This document shows, in pieces, positions 26,695 to 34,800 of a DNA stretch of 64,000 bases. The position numbers and the translations under genes are program-made. The stretch's first letter is position 1, and each line of letters opens with the position of its first letter. The DNA comes from Bacillota bacterium (lineage in GTDB: Bacteria > Bacillota > Bacilli > Paenibacillales > Paenibacillaceae), in contig JAEWAQ010000072.1 of the NCBI GenBank assembly GCA_023391635.1, forward strand, positions 7,056 to 71,055, in the 5' to 3' direction. The notes under the pieces were generated by a model. The model did no database searches, had not been told where the DNA came from, and saw only the letters and a program-made list of their open reading frames with translations.

Positions 26695-26721
26695 CCGATT
26701 GGAGCTGATCAAATAATCTCG

Positions 26722-27525
26722 TTACGCCGATACGTCTCGCTTGCAGAACACCGCCCACGACACGATATTGAAGACGATCGCGTAAGCCGCCAGGACGGCG
26801 ATCGAGAACCCGAGCGTTGTCTCCTGGCCGGGAACGGGGAAGCCGCCGCTCAAATACGAAGTCAAATCCAGATGCATGAACATAACGTACTTGACCCAGG
26901 ATTTGCCCACGAGCGCGAACAATCCACTTAGGATCTGCCCCGAGAGCAGCAGGAAGATCGACAGCCCGATCGCCAAGCCGCTGCTGCGGAATGCGGACGA
27001 CATCATGAAGCCGAACGTCACCACGACGATCAGGCTGATGAACTGGAGTCCGTAAAACTCCAGCATGTACGCCCACGGCGAGCCCGCCGACGCGGGCAAG
27101 TCTCCCCCAGAAGCATCGTAACCGAAATAAAGCACGCTCGTCAGGAACGACATGACGAATCCGACCACCGAGAAGAACAGCGCGAACAGAATCGTGGCAA
27201 CATACTTGGACAGCAGAATAGTCGATCTTCGCCATGGACGGATCAAGAGCAGCTTGATCGTGCCCCAAGTGAACTCTCCGGCAACCGCCTCCGAAGCTTT
27301 GACGACCGTGAAGATCGTAATCAGGAAATACAGCACCTGGCTGGAAACCCGCATGATCGACCAGTTGGCGCCGACTTCCGGCTCGCCCATGGCTGCATAT
27401 AACAAGGTCGACAAGCCGAACGGAGTGAGCACGACGAATCCGAGCATGATCCACGTCGCGAGCCTGCGGTAAATCTTCATGTTCTCGTTCTGAACCAAGT
27501 TCCAGAAGCTAGGCATGGCTGTCAC
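26722..27525 (-). CDS. ABC-2 type exporter permease
   Basis: A 267-residue membrane protein with about six hydrophobic spans. ENMKIYRRLATWIMLGFVVLTP near the N-terminus, and GEFTWGTIKLLLIRPWRRSTILLSKY, are characteristic of the YxlG/NatB-like ABC-2 permease group in Firmicutes. Start is GTG 27525 or ATG 27516 behind GGGGGG; it overlaps the ATPase gene by 17 bases. The pair may export a drug, lipid or peptide; no substrate can be assigned. A separate terminator divides it from the EPS promoters, so a role in EPS export is not supported. Confidence 0.88.
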   Translation of the reverse strand: MTAMPSFWNLVQNENMKIYRRLATWIMLGFVVLTPFGLSTLLYAAMGEPEVGANWSIMRVSSQVLYFLITIFTVVKASEAVAGEFTWGTIKLLLIRPWRRSTILLSKYVATILFALFFSVVGFVMSFLTSVLYFGYDASGGDLPASAGSPWAYMLEFYGLQFISLIVVVTFGFMMSSAFRSSGLAIGLSIFLLLSGQILSGLFALVGKSWVKYVMFMHLDLTSYLSGGFPVPGQETTLGFSIAVLAAYAIVFNIVSWAVFCKRDVSA

Positions 27526-28432
27526 CCCCCGTCACTTCAAGGAATTGGTCTTCGAGCGACTTGGTCTTCACGCGAATGCCGTATACGTCGATCCCGGCTT
27601 CGACCAGCTTGCGGTTCGCGGCTGCCGTCGTCTTGCGGTCGGTGCGCAGGAGGATGCCGCCCTCGGTTTTCCGTCCCGTTCCCAACCCGCTCAGGACGTC
27701 AAGCGCCTCATCGGGCCGGCCGACCTCGAACAGCACTTCCTCTGTCGCGATGGCGGCTTGATCGTTGCCTTCCTGACGAAGCGAGCGGATATCGATAATC
27801 TTGCCCTTCTGAAGGATCGCCACGCGGTCGCACATCAGCTCCATCTCGGTCAACAGATGGCTGGAGACGAACACGGCGGTCCCTTCCTCGCGGGCCAATC
27901 GCCGCAAGTAGTCGCGCAGTTCGCGGATGCCCGCCGGATCCAGGCCGTTGGTCGGCTCGTCCAGTACGAGCAGCTTCGGGCGATGCATGACCGCCTGCGC
28001 GACGCCGAGACGTTGCCGCATGCCCAGCGAATAGTTCTTGACCTTGTCGTGAATGCGATCGGTGAGCCCGACAAGGGCCGTCACTTCGTCGATGCGCTCC
28101 TTCGGAACGCCTGACATGCGGACGAAGTGCAGCAGATTCTGATAACCGGTGAGAAACTTGTACATTTCCGGATTTTCGACGATCGCCCCGATCTGGGACA
28201 CCGCCTTGGAAAATTCCGTTCGGACGCTGTTGCCTCCGATATGAATATCGCCGCCTGTCAGCGACATCAGGCCTACCATCATGCGAATCGTCGTTGTTTT
28301 GCCCGATCCGTTCGGACCGAGGAAGCCGAATACTTCACCCGGATTCACTTCCAGGGAGATTCGGTCGATAATCGTCTTGCTCCCGATTCGCTTGGTCAAA
28401 TCGTGCAGCCGGACGATTGCGGCTGATGACAT
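27509..28432 (-). CDS. ABC transporter ATP-binding protein
   Basis: A 307-residue ATPase with Walker A GPNGSGKTTTIR, signature YSLGMRQRLGVAQAV, Walker B LLVLDEPTNGLDP and H-loop VFVSSHLLTEME. The C-terminal extension after the H-loop is typical of CcmA/NatA-like ABC-2 ATPases. ATG 28432 has GGAGGGG at good spacing, so a longer reading was not used. It forms a two-gene operon with the permease downstream. Confidence 0.93.
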   Translation of the reverse strand: MSSAAIVRLHDLTKRIGSKTIIDRISLEVNPGEVFGFLGPNGSGKTTTIRMMVGLMSLTGGDIHIGGNSVRTEFSKAVSQIGAIVENPEMYKFLTGYQNLLHFVRMSGVPKERIDEVTALVGLTDRIHDKVKNYSLGMRQRLGVAQAVMHRPKLLVLDEPTNGLDPAGIRELRDYLRRLAREEGTAVFVSSHLLTEMELMCDRVAILQKGKIIDIRSLRQEGNDQAAIATEEVLFEVGRPDEALDVLSGLGTGRKTEGGILLRTDRKTTAAANRKLVEAGIDVYGIRVKTKSLEDQFLEVTGGDSHA

Positions 28433-28492
28433 GGATTCCCCTCCAGGATACAGCATAATGGACGTGCTTCATCCATTATAACGGCTTTCCGT

Positions 28493-28663
28493 TCAGGAAG
28501 AAACGGTACCCGGGACGGGGACCGCACGAGGATCCGAATCGGGGAAACAGGCCACGCAGCAGCCCAGCCGGTATTCAACGCGGAAATAGCCGGTGCGAAA
28601 CAGGATTATGGCGCGGTCGAGCTTAGTCAACTGGCCGCATTTGACGCAATAGAAGCAATTCAC
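28493..28663 (-). CDS. Small Cys-rich protein (putative zinc-binding)
   Basis: A 56-residue protein, unrecognised. Six cysteines form two clusters: C3-x2-C6-x2-C9 and C35-C36-x2-C39, consistent with a small zinc site. The GTG start at 28663 has AAGGAAG upstream and lies only 16 bases past the PilZ-like stop, so it is probably co-transcribed with that gene and shares its promoter. No function is assigned. Confidence 0.55.
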   Translation of the reverse strand: MNCFYCVKCGQLTKLDRAIILFRTGYFRVEYRLGCCVACFPDSDPRAVPVPGTVSS

Positions 28664-28679
28664 GTTAGCTGCACTTCCT

Positions 28680-29120
28680 TCACCAATTGGGGTGGCGGTA
28701 CAAAGCATGCATCCGGTACAAGAGCGGGGAACGTGCCTTTAGCCGCTGATTAAGCAGACGGGTCAGCAGCGTCCGAACGACAGGATCTTCGCAAAGCTCG
28801 ACTTCGTACGTCCACCACCGGTCTTCCTCCGAAGCCTGCGTGATGAGTCCGACCGCTTCGAGCGGAATATCCTCGAGGGAGAACGACAAGGCAACCGTCC
28901 ACGATTCCTGCGGCGGCAGCCATAGCGTAGTCTGGAACCGAAGGCTTGCCGGCGACAAGTCCGTTAGCAGCACTTTCCTCGCATTCGTCTGCACTTGGCG
29001 GCTGCCCAGCGCCTTGATTCGCAATTGTGCGTCTACCGTGCCCAGTGCGTCCATTCGGATCCATTTGCGATGCAATGCGATTTCCCGTTCCTGCATCCGT
29101 TTCATCTCCGACTCTATCAT
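28680..29120 (-). CDS. PilZ-like domain protein
   Basis: About 138-146 residues. The segment VLLTDLSPASLRFQTTLWLPP followed by alternating beta strands (WTVALSFSLEDIPLEAVGLITQASEEDRWWTYEVEL) fits the PilZ barrel, including a D-x-S core. The usual c-di-GMP-binding R-x3-R and D/N-x-S-x2-G are altered: the glycine is Ser and no clean R-x3-R is visible, so ligand binding is uncertain. ATG 29120 lacks a good ribosome binding site; ATG 29096, with CGGAG upstream, may be the true start. It has the same operator-bearing promoter as the EPS genes and is divergent from the XRE regulator. Confidence 0.65.
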   Translation of the reverse strand: MIESEMKRMQEREIALHRKWIRMDALGTVDAQLRIKALGSRQVQTNARKVLLTDLSPASLRFQTTLWLPPQESWTVALSFSLEDIPLEAVGLITQASEEDRWWTYEVELCEDPVVRTLLTRLLNQRLKARSPLLYRMHALYRHPNW

Positions 29121-29134
29121 AAGCGCATTGAGGT

Positions 29135-29193
29135 GTTACCATTCGTATCATTCTAGCTAATTTAAGAATAGTTACATTATGTATCGGTGTCAA
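29135..29193 (-). promoter_or_regulatory. Promoter of the PilZ-like gene with two 15-bp operators
   Basis: -35 TTGACA (29188-29193), 17-base spacer, -10 TATTCT (29165-29170), minus strand. The spacer holds GATAC-ATAAT-GTAAC (29171-29185) and a second copy GATAC-GAATG-GTAAC lies at 29135-29149. This is the fourth promoter with the shared layout and ties the PilZ-like gene to the EPS promoters. Confidence 0.85.
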
Positions 29194-29281
29194 TCATTAA
29201 TTTGTGAATACCAACTTGGCATTTGGTTTAAAAATGAAGGAAACGTGTATATTATAAAGAGAAGGGGTGGAATTTATTTTT

Positions 29282-29296
29282 GCGACATTTTGTTAC
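29282..29296 (+). promoter_or_regulatory. Degenerate operator-like repeat upstream of the XRE regulator
   Basis: The site reads GCGAC-ATTTT-GTTAC on the plus strand, related to GCTAC-ATTTT-GTATC at wzz but with more mismatches. It sits about 70 bases before the regulator start codon and downstream of a TATAAA/TATATT-like stretch (29248-29258), so autoregulation is possible. The match is weaker than at the four EPS/PilZ promoters. Confidence 0.4.
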
Positions 29297-29366
29297 ATTA
29301 AGTGCATTTATAACGAATCCATATTATGATATTAGTAAAATCGGGATACAGTTAGGAGAGAATCTC

Positions 29367-29735
29367 ATGACCACCGGCAAACGGATCTCCCAACTTCGAG
29401 ACAAGCGAGGTTGGACGCAGGAACAGCTGGCCGCCTCTCTCGGTATTTCCAGAGCCGCATTGTCCCATTATGAGAAGAACAGACGGGAACCCGATACGGA
29501 AACGTTGACCAAGATCGCGGACTTGTTCAAGGTGACGATCGATTACCTCGTCGGGCGGACGGAGCTGCCCGGCGGCACGGTCGATATGGATGTCCGGCAG
29601 TTCCTGGACGAATTGGAATTGTCCGACGCCGAGCTGCTGGACAGATTCTCACTGACGATCGACGGCCGCAAGCTGACGCCCGATGAAGCGCGACGCTTTA
29701 TCGCCTTCGTGCGGGCTGAACGGGCCATGGAATAG
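29367..29735 (+). CDS. XRE-family transcriptional regulator (SinR/ImmR-like)
   Basis: A 122-residue DNA-binding protein. The HTH occupies residues 5-60 (KRISQLRDKRGWTQEQLAASLGISRAALSHYEKNRREPDTETL), then DYLVGRTE. A C-terminal helical part (about 80-122, LTPDEARRFIAFVRAERAME) would allow dimerisation. ATG 29367 was chosen because AGGAG lies upstream; an earlier in-frame start at 29280 would make an extension with no HTH relation. It is divergent from the PilZ-like gene. Its genomic position makes it the best candidate to bind the shared operator, though this is inference only. Confidence 0.9.
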   Translation: MTTGKRISQLRDKRGWTQEQLAASLGISRAALSHYEKNRREPDTETLTKIADLFKVTIDYLVGRTELPGGTVDMDVRQFLDELELSDAELLDRFSLTIDGRKLTPDEARRFIAFVRAERAME

Positions 29736-29762
29736 GTTTGGAGAATGCTAAGCTTATAATGA

Positions 29763-29806
29763 AAACCTCGCGATTGATGTCCGGCAGGACAAGCCTCGCG
29801 AGGTTT
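29763..29806 (+). terminator. Terminator-like hairpin after the XRE gene
   Basis: A perfect 10-bp stem, AAACCTCGCG (29763-29772) with CGCGAGGTTT (29797-29806), 24-base loop, followed by ATTCATTC. It begins 28 bases after the regulator stop. The long loop and weak T-run make termination efficiency uncertain. Confidence 0.6.
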
Positions 29807-29814
29807 ATTCATTC

Positions 29815-29950
29815 AAATATCAGACTTTATAAGTTTCACTTCTTAACGCTAAGCTGATATTTCTCGAATAAACGGTACCGTCCAGGATGCATGGCCGAGC
29901 AGTCCCCAAAGGGGACGACCAGGCCTTGAAGGACGGCGAAGCCGTTTATT
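29815..29950 (+). ncRNA. Structured RNA-like element, unit 1
   Basis: Nested base pairing is visible. Stem A is AAATATCAG (29815-29823) with CTGATATTT (29854-29862) and encloses the motif ATAAGTTTCAC (29829-29839). Stem B is AATAAACGG (29867-29875) with CCGTTTATT (29942-29950) and contains CCGTCC/GGACGG, GGCC/GGCC and a GTCCCC-AAA-GGGGAC hairpin. Unit 2 repeats the same layout 140 bases later. I do not recognise a known riboswitch class. The transcribed strand is not certain because the stems are symmetric. With unit 2 it fills the gap of about 340 bases between the XRE gene and the next small ORF. Confidence 0.6.
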
Positions 29951-29953
29951 GTC

Positions 29954-30053
29954 GATCATTCAGAATTAATAAGTTTCACGCCTATTCATTTCTGAATGAT
30001 CTTCGATAAAAACGACATTCTCTGTCCCGAAGGGGGCGACGGAGTCGTTTTTA
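29954..30053 (+). ncRNA. Structured RNA-like element, unit 2
   Basis: Stem A is GATCATTCAG (29954-29963) with CTGAATGATC (29992-30001), again enclosing ATAAGTTTCAC (29969-29979). Stem B is TAAAAACGAC (30007-30016) with GTCGTTTTTA (30044-30053) and has an inner 6-bp stem. Stem sequences differ from unit 1 while pairing is kept, which looks like compensatory change. On the plus strand stem B ends in T's like an intrinsic terminator. Confidence 0.6.
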
Positions 30054-30076
30054 CTTGCCGAGTTGTGTAAACGATT

Positions 30077-30223
30077 TCAACTAAGGGAAATTTTATCGGG
30101 TTTGACTTGCCACTCTTGCGGCCACCGTTCCTGCTGCAAACCCATTTGTTCGAGAATTTTGCGTATGTCGATAACCACGGGGTGCTGATCTTCTGAACGC
30201 TCAAGCCGCAATTCTCTTTCCAT
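30077..30223 (-). CDS. Small hypothetical protein (48 residues)
   Basis: It starts MERELRLERSEDQHPVVIDI and is rich in Arg, Glu, Lys and Gln, probably a short helix-forming soluble protein. It has GGGAAG before ATG 30223 and a further AGAGGAT upstream. An AT-rich stretch with TATAAT lies at about 30280, a plausible promoter though without a clear -35 box. I do not recognise it and assign no function. Confidence 0.45.
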   Translation of the reverse strand: MERELRLERSEDQHPVVIDIRKILEQMGLQQERWPQEWQVKPDKISLS

Positions 30224-30453
30224 TACGCTTCCCAAATCCTCTCACTGGAAATAGGTTACATTCAAACATGAATATATTATAAAAGACAGGGATTGCAGAT
30301 GGTGTCGAGTCAAGGGGCCAACCATACATTTTTTAGTTGGAAGTTTTGTCGAATGGCATGGATTCGGGCGGATTCCGGACGAAGTCTTCAATTCGTTCGC
30401 GAATTCGCCTACAATAAGAGAATCTTCAATTAATAGAAGGAGGAATTATTCCC

Positions 30454-31785
30454 TTGTCCAAGAGATTCGGACGTCATCTTACCGCCTGCGCGATGGCCTT
30501 GCTGCTCGGCTTGACCGGGCTCGCGACCGCGTTCGCGGAGAACGTCGCTCCTGTCGCCGCATCCCAACCGGACGTCTATACGATCGTCGCCCTGGGCGAT
30601 TCGATCTCCGCCGGCTACGAGCCGGGACTTACAGAGGGCTCCATCCCCTACGGGTACGTGGAGCGTCTGTACGAGCAAGCTTTGTTTCACGGCCGCGCCG
30701 AGGCGGGCAATTACGGCATCATCGGGCTGCGCGTCGAAGGTCTGAACCGCCTGCTGCAAGGCGCTGTCGCGAAGGAGACGCTGAAGGCCGAGAATTTGCA
30801 GGATTTCTCCATGTTCCCGCGCGCGGAAGAGATTACGGCATTCGCTCAGACGGTCGCGGATCGGGCGGCCGACTTGCCGGCAACGCTTGCGCGCGCCGAC
30901 CTCGTGACCGCAGTGATCGGCGGCAACGATTTCCGCCCGTTCCTCACGGACCTGATCGCCCAATCGATGGACGACATCGCCGTCACGCTGGAGCAGACAT
31001 ACCCGCGGTTGCTCGAACAGTACACGTCGGGCTATGAAGCGGCCTTGCGGCAGATCGCGCAAATGGCGCCTCAAGCGCGTATCGTCATCACCGACCAGTA
31101 CTTGCCCTTGCCGGAGCTTGCTCTCAAGCTGACCCGCAAAGACGACCCCGCCCTATACGGCACTCTGTACGAGCAAGTCGTCAAGCCGCTGACCGAAGCG
31201 GTCGACGGCTTGGCCTCCAAGCTGCAGGCCGACGGGCTTCCGATCGCCGCCGTTCACGTCGCGGGCCGCTTCAAGGGCGCGGAGGGCCGCATGACCCATA
31301 TCGTCAGCGACAAAGACAACCATCCGACGCAAGACGGATACGAAGCGATCGCGGAAGCGTTCGCCGAAGAGGTCTGGACGGAATACCGCAAGCCTGCACC
31401 GCGGTCGGCCGACGTGCCGATCTCCGTCATTATCCGCGGCAAGGAGATCCTCTCGGATTACAAGCCGACATTGGTGGACGATCGCACCTTCCTCGCCCTG
31501 CGGGATGTATCGGATGCGATGGGCGCCGCATTGGATTGGGACGATCAGACGAAAACCGCCGTATTCCGGCAGAACGGACGTGAAGTATCCATCACGATCG
31601 ATGCCAAGACGATGATCGTGGACGGAGTTTCCCGGCCGCTGGATACGCCGGCTTATCTGCGGAGTGTCGTCGTGAACGGCAAGACCGAAGGCAAAACCTA
31701 TGTGCCGCTAGCCGTCATCGCCGACGGACTGGGCTACAAGGTCGATTACAGCAAGAAGCTGCAAACTGCCTTTATCAACTGGTAA
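30454..31785 (+). CDS. Secreted SGNH/GDSL hydrolase with copper-amine-oxidase-like C-terminal domain
   Basis: A 443-residue exported protein. The signal peptide covers about residues 1-29 (hydrophobic core TACAMALLLGLTGLATAFA). The SGNH domain has block I VALGDSISAGY (Ser50), block III IGGNDF and block V KDNHPTQDGY with the catalytic His. The last 110 residues (ISVIIRGKEILSDYKPTLVDDRTFLALRDVSDAMG to the end) match the copper amine oxidase N-terminal-like stalk domain common in Paenibacillus secreted proteins. Start is TTG 30454 with AGGAGG at 10 bases. It probably deacylates an extracellular ester on wall or matrix glycan; the substrate is unknown. Confidence 0.9.
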   Translation: MSKRFGRHLTACAMALLLGLTGLATAFAENVAPVAASQPDVYTIVALGDSISAGYEPGLTEGSIPYGYVERLYEQALFHGRAEAGNYGIIGLRVEGLNRLLQGAVAKETLKAENLQDFSMFPRAEEITAFAQTVADRAADLPATLARADLVTAVIGGNDFRPFLTDLIAQSMDDIAVTLEQTYPRLLEQYTSGYEAALRQIAQMAPQARIVITDQYLPLPELALKLTRKDDPALYGTLYEQVVKPLTEAVDGLASKLQADGLPIAAVHVAGRFKGAEGRMTHIVSDKDNHPTQDGYEAIAEAFAEEVWTEYRKPAPRSADVPISVIIRGKEILSDYKPTLVDDRTFLALRDVSDAMGAALDWDDQTKTAVFRQNGREVSITIDAKTMIVDGVSRPLDTPAYLRSVVVNGKTEGKTYVPLAVIADGLGYKVDYSKKLQTAFINW

Positions 31786-31816
31786 TTCCGCGAAAGCGGG
31801 TGTCGGGCATACATGT

Positions 31817-31861
31817 CAAGAACGCCGAATCAGGTGCTGTCCGCACGTGATTCGGCGTTCT
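31817..31861. terminator. Bidirectional terminator between convergent genes
   Basis: A 15-bp perfect stem AAGAACGCCGAATCA / TGATTCGGCGTTCTT with a 15-base loop lies between the GDSL gene on the plus strand and the Big_2 gene on the minus strand. A and T at the stem ends on both sides fit termination in both directions. Confidence 0.8.
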
Positions 31862-31877
31862 TCTCGTCATCGCTTCA

Positions 31878-34800
31878 TTACTTCACTTCCACGACGATCT
31901 TCGTCTTCTTGTCTCCATAGCTGACCGTGATCGTCGCCTTCCCCTTGCCGTTGGCCTTGACGATGCCGTCCTTTACCGTTACAACGGTAATTTTCGACGA
32001 TTCCCACAGCGCCGGCTTGGTCACGTTTTCTTCCGATTGGTCCGAGTAAGTGGCCAGCGCCTTCACTTGGACTTGCTCTCCGACTTTCATGGTCAGGCTG
32101 ACGACGCTCGTCTCGAAATATTTTAGCGTATTGACGTCCACGGCGACTCTGACGGATTTGCCCGCGTATTTGGCCGTGATCGTCGCCTTGCCCGCGCCTG
32201 TCGCGGTAATGACTCCGTTCTTCACCGTGGCAACCCGGAAGTTGGACGTATCCCATTCCGCTTCCGCCGTGACGTCCTTCGTCTTGCCGTCATTGAACTT
32301 GACGATCACGGACACTTGCTTGCTGTTCCCCGCCTTAAGCGATATGCCCAATTCGGACACGTCGATTCTGGCGATCTGGTCCACCTGGACGGTAATCGCA
32401 ACGGATTTGCCGCCATAGGTAGCGCTGACAGTCGCAGTTCCTTTGCCGTATGCCTGGATCAAGCCGCCGCGCACATCCGCGATGTTCGGCTTGCTCGATT
32501 GCCATTTGGCTTCATTCGTAACGTCCTGTCTTACGCCGTCCGCATTCGTCGCGAACAATCTGACTTGCTGGCTGTCCGAACCGGACAGCGTGACGAGCCG
32601 CGTACTCGGGTCGAGCTCATCAGACAATCCGACGTTGACGGTGATTTTCACCGTTTGCCCGCCATACGTTACCGTTACCGTAGTCGTACCTTCGGCTACC
32701 CCCGTAATCAGCCCGTCCTTGACGGTGGCGATCGCGGCGTCCGCCGTACTCCACGTCGCATCCTTCGTCACAACGAGCGTCTCATTGTTCGCATAGGAGA
32801 CTGTTGCAACGGATTGATGCTCGCCGTTCGCGTCCAGATTCACGGTCTTCGACGTGACCGTCAGCTTGTCGGGCAGATCAACGGAGACGGCAACCGTGGC
32901 GGACTTGCCTCCGTAGGCCCCCTTGATCGTGGCCGCGCCCATCTTGTAAGCCGTAATTTGCCCGCTGCGCACGAATGCAATCTCTTCCTTGTCGGAGCTC
33001 CATGCCGCCTTGGCCGTGACGTTTTCCTGCGTGCCGTCCGCATAAGTCGCCGTCAGAGTGACGCTGTATTTTTCATCTGCCTTCATAGCCAGCTTGTCCG
33101 GGCTAATATCGAGATTCCTTGCCGTCTCGACGTCCACGATCGTCTCGACGATCTTGCCATTGAATTCCGCCTTCACGATTGCCGTGCCGGATTTGTAGCC
33201 GGTGATCTTGCCTTTGCTGACGAAGGCGACAGCTTCATCGCTCGAGCTCCATGAAGCGCTGTCGGTCACGACAGCCGTTCGGCCGTCGGCATAGTTGACG
33301 GTTAATTGCAGTTGCTTCTCGCCGTTCAGCCGCAGGAATACACTCTGTTCGCTGACGCTCAGGTTCGCCGTTTTGTCCACGTCGACCGCGATCGTCGTCG
33401 TCTTCGTCCCATACGTTGCGGTAATGGTCGCCGTGCCCGCACCGTTACCGGTTATTTTGCCATTCGCCGCGCCGGCCACCGCCTCGTCGCTGGACGACCA
33501 ATCGGCTAACGCCGTTACATCTTTCTTCGAACCGTCCGGATAAGTCGCCGTCAGCTTGACCGTCTTGCTTCCCTTCAGTACGAGCGATACTTTCGGTTTG
33601 TCCGCTTCAATCCGCTTGGCGTTCGCGACGTTCACGGTCATGACGACCGTCTGCTCGCCGTATGCGGCGACGATCGTTGCCGTGCCGGACGCCATGCCTG
33701 TAATGATGCCGCCCTTCACGGTCGCGATCGTCTCATCGCTCGTGCTCCAGACCGCTTCATCGGTCACGATGACTTCTTTGTCATCCGCATAGACCGCGAT
33801 CGCGTCGGCCTGGTATTTGTCGCCGATCTCCAGATTCATCGACTTGGACGACGTGGTCAAGGAAGCCGGCAGATCGACGGAGACGGACGCCGTCGCCGAC
33901 TTGCCGCCATACGTCCCCTTAATGACAGCCTTGCCGGCCTTGTAAGCCGTAATGACTCCCTTGGCGGCATAAGCCGCATCTTCGTTATCGGAGCTCCATG
34001 TCGCCTTGCTCGTGACGTTCTCCGAAGAACCGTTCGCATACGTTGCCGTCAGGGTGATGCTCGCCGTTTCTCCCGTGCGCAACGTGATTTGACTGCTGCT
34101 GATATCCAACCGTCTGGCGACATCGACGTCCACGTTCGCCTGCACCGATTTTCCGTTATATTCCGCCGTTATGACGGCAGATCCGGACTTGTAGGCGGTA
34201 ATGGTCCCCTTGTTCACATAAGCGACGGCTTCATTGCTGCTCTTCCACGTTGCGTTGTCCGTCACATCGGTAACGGCTCCGTCCGTATTTTGAGCCGTCA
34301 GTTTCAGTTTTTTGGTGTCCTTTGCGTGCAAAAACACTTCGTCTGCGTCCAAGTCGAGCTTGGTCGTCTTGTCGACATCGACTTTGATCGTCGCGGTCTT
34401 CGTGCCGTAGGAGGCGGTAATCGTCGCCGTGCCCGAGCCGTAACCTGTCAGCATGCCGTTAATGACATCCGCCACTTCCTCGTTGCTCGTCGTCCAGGTG
34501 GCGTCGCTCGTCACGTTGCGAGTCGTGCCGTCCGGGTACGTGGCCGTTACCGTAACGGGCTCCTTCTCTTTCAGCAGCAAAGAGATGTACGAATCGCTCG
34601 CTTCCAGCCGGCTCACCAATTCCACGCTCGTCTCGACGGTGACGCTCTTGGTGCCGTAAGCCGCAGTGATGATCGCCGAACCGGAACCGTGACCGGTCAC
34701 TTTGCCGTTGACGACCGTCGCCACTTTCTCGTCGCTGGACGTCCAGACGGCCTTGTCCGCCACATTCTCCGTCGAATTGTCGCTGTAGGTAGCCGTCAAT

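Noticed and set aside
29280..29366. Longer N-terminus of the XRE regulator
   Set aside because: It lacks a ribosome binding site and covers the leader with the operator-like repeat; the ATG at 29367 has AGGAG upstream and starts directly at the HTH.
29815..29950. Known riboswitch (c-di-GMP, ydaO, cobalamin)
   Set aside because: The conserved cores of those classes were not found; only the two-stem layout is shared, so no name is given.
29986..30204. 72-codon frame on the minus strand
   Set aside because: It overlaps the RNA-like unit 2 and the better-supported 48-residue frame, and has no ribosome binding site.
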